IMG/VR virus record: IMGVR_UViG_3300018416_002324
Span: 1 to 22,042 of that record
Length of the DNA stretch: 22,042 bases
Source: a virus
Direction: 5' to 3' (one strand)
The position numbers were made by a program, and so were the translations under genes. Shown here piece by piece: positions 19,469 to 22,042 of the stretch. Below the pieces are notes generated by a model. That model had not been told where the DNA came from, made no database searches, and saw only the letters and a list, made by a program, of their open reading frames with translations. The first letter of the stretch is position 1, and every line of letters starts with the position of its first letter.

Positions 19469-19732
19469 ATGTCATCAATTATAATACCGTCAAGCGAAGC
19501 TGATCGTAAGCGCATTAAAGAAGCGATGGAAGAAATCAGCAATTCATACTTGCGACAAGAAGCCGAACGTGAGTTTGTAAAGGAAGCAATTATTTCCCTT
19601 GAAGACGATGTTGGTATACCTAAAAAGTATCTCGGCAAAATGGCTCGCATCTATCATAAGCAAAATATGAGCGAGATCGTATCAGAGATTGAAGAGATTG
19701 AAGCCCTTCTTGAAACTGTAAATAATGCTTGA
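19469..19732 (+). CDS. dsbA: DsbA-like dsDNA-binding protein (T4 late transcription)
   Basis: ATG 19469 follows GAGGA. The 87-residue length is close to T4 DsbA (89). The pattern ISNSYLRQEAEREFVKEAI, then VGIPKKYLGKMARIYHKQNM and IEALLETV, matches the marine T4-like phage group of this small helical protein, which in T4 binds double-stranded DNA near late promoters. The location before the gene 33-, 59- and 32-like genes repeats the T4 order. The TGA stop (19730-19732) lies inside the -35 box of the next promoter. Confidence 0.82.
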   Translation: MSSIIIPSSEADRKRIKEAMEEISNSYLRQEAEREFVKEAIISLEDDVGIPKKYLGKMARIYHKQNMSEIVSEIEEIEALLETVNNA

Positions 19733-19757
19733 CAAGCGTGATATCGCCTGCTATAAT
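19729..19757 (+). promoter_or_regulatory. Sigma70-like promoter overlapping dsbA stop
   Basis: Exact TTGACA (19729-19734), 17-base spacer, exact TATAAT (19752-19757) with TGC before it. The dsbA stop codon is part of the -35. Confidence 0.85.
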
Positions 19758-19788
19758 AAGCAAATGTAAATCAGAAAAGGAGACAACG

Positions 19789-20004
19789 ATGGTAAAACAT
19801 CTATCAACTTTCTATAAAGAAGATAGTTCTGGTCCTAGAGCAGAAATGTTCATTAACGAAAATGACGTTATAGGCTTGAATTACTACATGGGTATCGGTG
19901 ATACTGAGCCCTTTAAGACTGAGATGTTTCCAGGTAAGCATGAGTCTTATGTAGAAGATGCCGCTGAAAACTGGACTATGGGAATCAAGATACTCAATGG
20001 CTAA
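19789..20004 (+). CDS. Small hypothetical protein (71 aa)
   Basis: ATG 19789 is chosen because AAAGGAG at 19776-19782 gives 6-base spacing; the frame upstream overlaps the promoter. The 71 residues are acidic with aromatic residues (SGPRAEMFINENDVIGLNYY, then SYVEDAAENWTMGIKIL). The AENW..G...L ending looks like small proteins found in other marine T4-like genomes. No function is known. It overlaps the next gene by 8 bases and leads the unit that runs into the replication genes. Confidence 0.7.
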   Translation: MVKHLSTFYKEDSSGPRAEMFINENDVIGLNYYMGIGDTEPFKTEMFPGKHESYVEDAAENWTMGIKILNG

Positions 20005-20185
20005 AACTGAGTATATTGAAGACGGTTTGTATCGAGTCGAAATTGATACAAACATGGGCACAGTCTCACTTGGCGGTGAGAATTATATTAATGATAATAG
20101 GGATCATGCCTATATATTTCAAGTAGCCTACTTGTTGGGCAGGGAGCATAAAAAATCGCAGATAACAAAAGCATTGGGCTTATAA
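19997..20185 (+). CDS. Small hypothetical protein (62 aa)
   Basis: ATG 19997 overlaps the preceding stop. The ribosome site is weak, consistent with translational coupling. The 62 residues start with a beta-like part (DGLYRVEIDTNMGTVSLGGE) and end with a basic helix (AYLLGREHKKSQITKALGL) that could contact nucleic acid. No family is recognised. It lies between the dsbA-like and gene 33-like genes, so a link to late transcription is possible by context only. Confidence 0.62.
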   Translation: MAKTEYIEDGLYRVEIDTNMGTVSLGGENYINDNRDHAYIFQVAYLLGREHKKSQITKALGL

Positions 20186-20208
20186 AGGAGCTAAACTCTG
20201 AAACGATC

Positions 20209-20403
20209 ATGAAAGAGATCGCAGAGAATATTTCTAAAGGAGTGCCGTACATTGACGCCGTAATTGTATACGCAGATAAGTATGGACTTGAAGTAGAAGT
20301 AATCGGTGAGATCATACGCCGATCACCAGTTCTGAAAGCAAAGATTTATCGAGAAGCTGAAGAACTAAATATGGTAGAGAAACTGACTAGGTTGCCAGTA
20401 TGA
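20209..20403 (+). CDS. 33: Gp33-like late-transcription co-activator
   Basis: ATG 20209 is the first standard start in the frame, yet the only good ribosome site (AAAGGAG, 20184-20190) is 18 bases away, so initiation may need coupling or RNA folding. The 64 residues (T4 gp33 has 112) keep the conserved core: VPYIDAVIVYADKYGLEVE, then a VIGEIIRRSPVLKAKIYREA helix and a terminal EKLTRLPV like the clamp-binding end of gp33. In T4, gp33 ties the gp45 sliding clamp to host RNA polymerase and activates late promoters with gp55. This fits the late boxes found in this window. It overlaps the gene 59 start (ATGA). Confidence 0.78.
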   Translation: MKEIAENISKGVPYIDAVIVYADKYGLEVEVIGEIIRRSPVLKAKIYREAEELNMVEKLTRLPV

Positions 20404-21005
20404 CAAAAAGCCTGTATAGCACACAAGACGCCTTTGACGTTTACATATGCTATCTTGCTTTGAAAAGGCACTTTAGTTCGAACTACGATTACTTTAAATA
20501 CAACGGTAAGGTTAACGCCAGAATCGATGCATTTGAAAATCGTAAGGACAAGTTTTTCTTCTTTAAGTTGGCGAAACGAAAAGACTATAAAGACTTTCTG
20601 TTAGCCAACATGGTCAATAATCCAGACGTTTGGATTGGAGACCTAGTTGACAGTGAGACTGCTAATGAAGTATTCATGGAGTGGTCAAAACGTCAACAGT
20701 CTTTGGGATATGTGTTTGGTAATGAACTAGACGAATTGAACGAAGACTTTAATGCTAACTTCGTTGTTGAAGACGGGCAGTATCCTCGTATATTGTCTCT
20801 CTTCAACATGAAGCGCATCAGCATCGAAACTCTAGTCATCTTAAGTGACTTGACAGGATGCTTCAAGTACTGGGACAAAGCAATCAATGATACGATAGTT
20901 TATCCTAGTATAAATAACATTGTCAACAAATATGGACCGTTTCTAAATTATGATAAAGCGAAAATGCGGAAAATATGTCTTGACAAATACAACGCAATAC
21001 TGTAA
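20400..21005 (+). CDS. 59: Gp59-like helicase loader
   Basis: ATG 20400 overlaps the gene 33 stop. At 201 residues it is close to T4 gp59 (217). The start (YSTQDAFDVYICYLALKRHF) matches the N-terminal DNA-binding helical domain, and SYLKRKDYKDFLLANMV-like spacing (here RKDYKDFLLANMVNN), NFVVEDGQYPRILSLFNMKR and ISIETLVILSDLTG match the C-terminal half as I recall it. Gp59 loads the gp41 helicase onto gp32-coated forks. It lies between the gene 33-like and gene 32-like genes as in T4. The end of the gene contains the gene 32 promoter. Confidence 0.87.
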   Translation: MTKSLYSTQDAFDVYICYLALKRHFSSNYDYFKYNGKVNARIDAFENRKDKFFFFKLAKRKDYKDFLLANMVNNPDVWIGDLVDSETANEVFMEWSKRQQSLGYVFGNELDELNEDFNANFVVEDGQYPRILSLFNMKRISIETLVILSDLTGCFKYWDKAINDTIVYPSINNIVNKYGPFLNYDKAKMRKICLDKYNAIL

Positions 21006-21009
21006 TATA
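20981..21009 (+). promoter_or_regulatory. Sigma70-like promoter of gene 32
   Basis: TTGACA (20981-20986) inside the end of gene 59, 17-base spacer, TAATAT (21004-21009) with TG before it. Gives gp32 its own supply beyond the operon. Confidence 0.8.
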
Positions 21010-21047
21010 TACAGCAATATAAACCGCTATACAAGGAGTATACAAAT

Positions 21048-21983
21048 ATGACTACATCTTTTTCAGCCCTTAAGAAGGCTCGTACATCATCATTCGACAA
21101 GCTGAACTCTCAGCTCCAGAAGATGAATTCAACAGGTAACAAAGGCGATGATCGCTTCTGGAAACCTGAAGTAGATAAAGCAGGTAATGGTTATGCCGTT
21201 ATTCGTTTTTTACCCGCACCGCAAGGTGAAGATATGCCATTCGTAAGAATGTGGGATCACGGATTTCAAGGTCCTGGTGGCTGGTATATCGAAAACTCTC
21301 TCACCACTCTTAATCAGGATGATCCAGTTTCTGAGTATAACTCAAAGCTGTGGAACTCTGGTCATGATGAAGACAAAGAGACTGCACGTAAGCAGAAGCG
21401 TAGGTTGAACTACATCGCTAACATCTATGTCGTGAAAGATAGTGCAAACCCTTCACGTGAAGGTCAAGTATATCTTTATAAGTTTGGTAAGAAAATCTTC
21501 GACAAACTGAACGATGCAATGAATCCTCAGTATGACGATGAGTCTCCAATTAACCCATTTGATTTTTGGGAAGGTGCAGACTTCAAACTAAAAATTCGTC
21601 AAGTAGAAGGCTATCGTAACTACGATAAGTCCGAGTTTGATAGTGTAAGCGTATTGTCTGGTGCAGACGGTGCTAACCTGTCAGATGAAGCACTTGAAGA
21701 AGTTTGGGGTAAGCAACATTCCCTTCAAGAAATTGTTGATCCTAAAAACTTCAAATCTTATGATGAACTGAAAGCAAAACTGTATAAGGTTCTAGGACTT
21801 GATGGCGGTGCACACGCACCCACGGTTACCGCTGAGGACGACAATGCGGGGATGGGGTTCACTCCGAATTTTAAAGAGCGAACAGCTCCTGAACCGGAAG
21901 CATCTCCATCTCCAACTCTTGCTAGTGATAACGGTGATGATGAATCACTGGATTTCTTCAAGAGTCTAGCTGAGGATAATTAA
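21048..21983 (+). CDS. 32: Gp32-like single-stranded DNA-binding protein
   Basis: ATG 21048 follows AAGGAG. The 311 residues (T4: 301) follow the gp32 plan. The N-terminal basic tail (LKKARTSSFDKLNSQLQKM) drives cooperativity. The OB-fold core has YAVIRFLPAP, MWDHGFQGPGGWYIE, RRLNYIANIYVVKD and VYLYKFGKKIFDKL. The C-terminal acidic tail ends ESLDFFKSLAEDN and contacts replication partners. The protein has no Cys: the T4 zinc ligands (SCPVC) are replaced by DDPVSEY, while the His of the DHGF segment is kept. The zinc subdomain therefore must be stabilised otherwise. It coats single-stranded DNA in replication and recombination. A terminator follows. Confidence 0.93.
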   Translation: MTTSFSALKKARTSSFDKLNSQLQKMNSTGNKGDDRFWKPEVDKAGNGYAVIRFLPAPQGEDMPFVRMWDHGFQGPGGWYIENSLTTLNQDDPVSEYNSKLWNSGHDEDKETARKQKRRLNYIANIYVVKDSANPSREGQVYLYKFGKKIFDKLNDAMNPQYDDESPINPFDFWEGADFKLKIRQVEGYRNYDKSEFDSVSVLSGADGANLSDEALEEVWGKQHSLQEIVDPKNFKSYDELKAKLYKVLGLDGGAHAPTVTAEDDNAGMGFTPNFKERTAPEPEASPSPTLASDNGDDESLDFFKSLAEDN

Positions 21984-21984
21984 T

Positions 21985-21996
21985 CTAATTAATTAG
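21985..21996. repeat. 12-bp perfect palindrome after gene 32
   Basis: CTAATTAATTAG immediately after the gene 32 stop. AT-rich; it may be a protein site or chance. Confidence 0.5.
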
Positions 21997-22007
21997 TTGA
22001 AGCGACT

Positions 22008-22041
22008 AAGGCGGCTTGCAGAGATGTGAGTCGCCTTTTTT
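22008..22041 (+). terminator. Rho-independent terminator after gene 32
   Basis: AAGGCGGCT (22008-22016) pairs with AGTCGCCTT (22029-22037), 9 bp with one G-U, followed by T residues to the window end. Confidence 0.88.
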
Positions 22042-22042
22042 A

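Noticed and set aside
1-22042. tRNA genes, CRISPR arrays, insertion sequences or integrase
   Set aside because: No cloverleaf tRNA other than the tmRNA ends, no spaced repeat arrays, and no transposase or integrase motifs were seen on either strand.

Overview
This window is most likely part of the genome of a T4-like myovirus infecting a marine alphaproteobacterium. All genes read on the + strand, are packed tightly with stop/start overlaps, and include many very small proteins. The right end holds the T4 replication/late-transcription block in T4 order: dsbA-like, gene 33-like, gene 59-like, gene 32-like. Perfect or near-perfect T4 late promoter boxes (TATAAATA and variants) sit before several genes. 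The host assignment is an inference. It rests on a circularly permuted two-piece tmRNA whose tag begins ANDN (the alphaproteobacterial style, not the picocyanobacterial one), on a heme oxygenase plus PcyX-like bilin reductase pair of the kind described from uncultured oceanic phages, and on a small Cys-containing secreted protein of alphaproteobacterial type.

Layout. (1) 1-5260, early-type block: a 5'-truncated acidic protein, small unknown proteins, a large HEVGH/VWA protein (CobT-like) and a CobS-like AAA+ ATPase. Four near-identical sigma70-type promoters with a shared spacer motif each drive one gene, and the block ends in a strong terminator at 5279-5303. (2) 5318-6274: small membrane and secreted proteins, ending in a second terminator fused to a late promoter at 6347. 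(3) 6389-11668, curli block: small membrane proteins, CsgF, CsgG, a curlin-repeat protein, a FecR-domain protein, an unusual fusion of a Rossmann-like domain to curlin repeats, and a 54-residue protein. (4) 11694-13745: a CHASE2-anchored class III adenylate cyclase. (5) 13838-15314: a SleB-type cell wall hydrolase, then a P-loop kinase whose N terminus resembles a T4 capsid-targeting sequence. (6) 15381-16754: heme oxygenase, a 49-residue membrane peptide and a PcyX-type bilin reductase. (7) 16919-18588: a structured leader, an outer-membrane barrel protein, a PiT-family phosphate permease and a 45-residue membrane peptide. (8) 18592-18957: the permuted tmRNA. (9) 18980-22037: a small outer-membrane protein, then the replication block.

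How the parts may work together (inference). The outer blocks carry sigma70-type promoters. The middle block of auxiliary genes is mostly preceded by late promoters, so curli secretion and fibres, cAMP synthesis, bilin synthesis and lysis would be switched on late. The phosphate permease and tmRNA have sigma70-like promoters and would support phosphate supply and ribosome rescue earlier. The best candidates for undescribed biology are the phage-borne permuted tmRNA with a three-hairpin intervening segment, the phage curli system with its fusion curlin, and the CHASE2 adenylate cyclase directly downstream of it.
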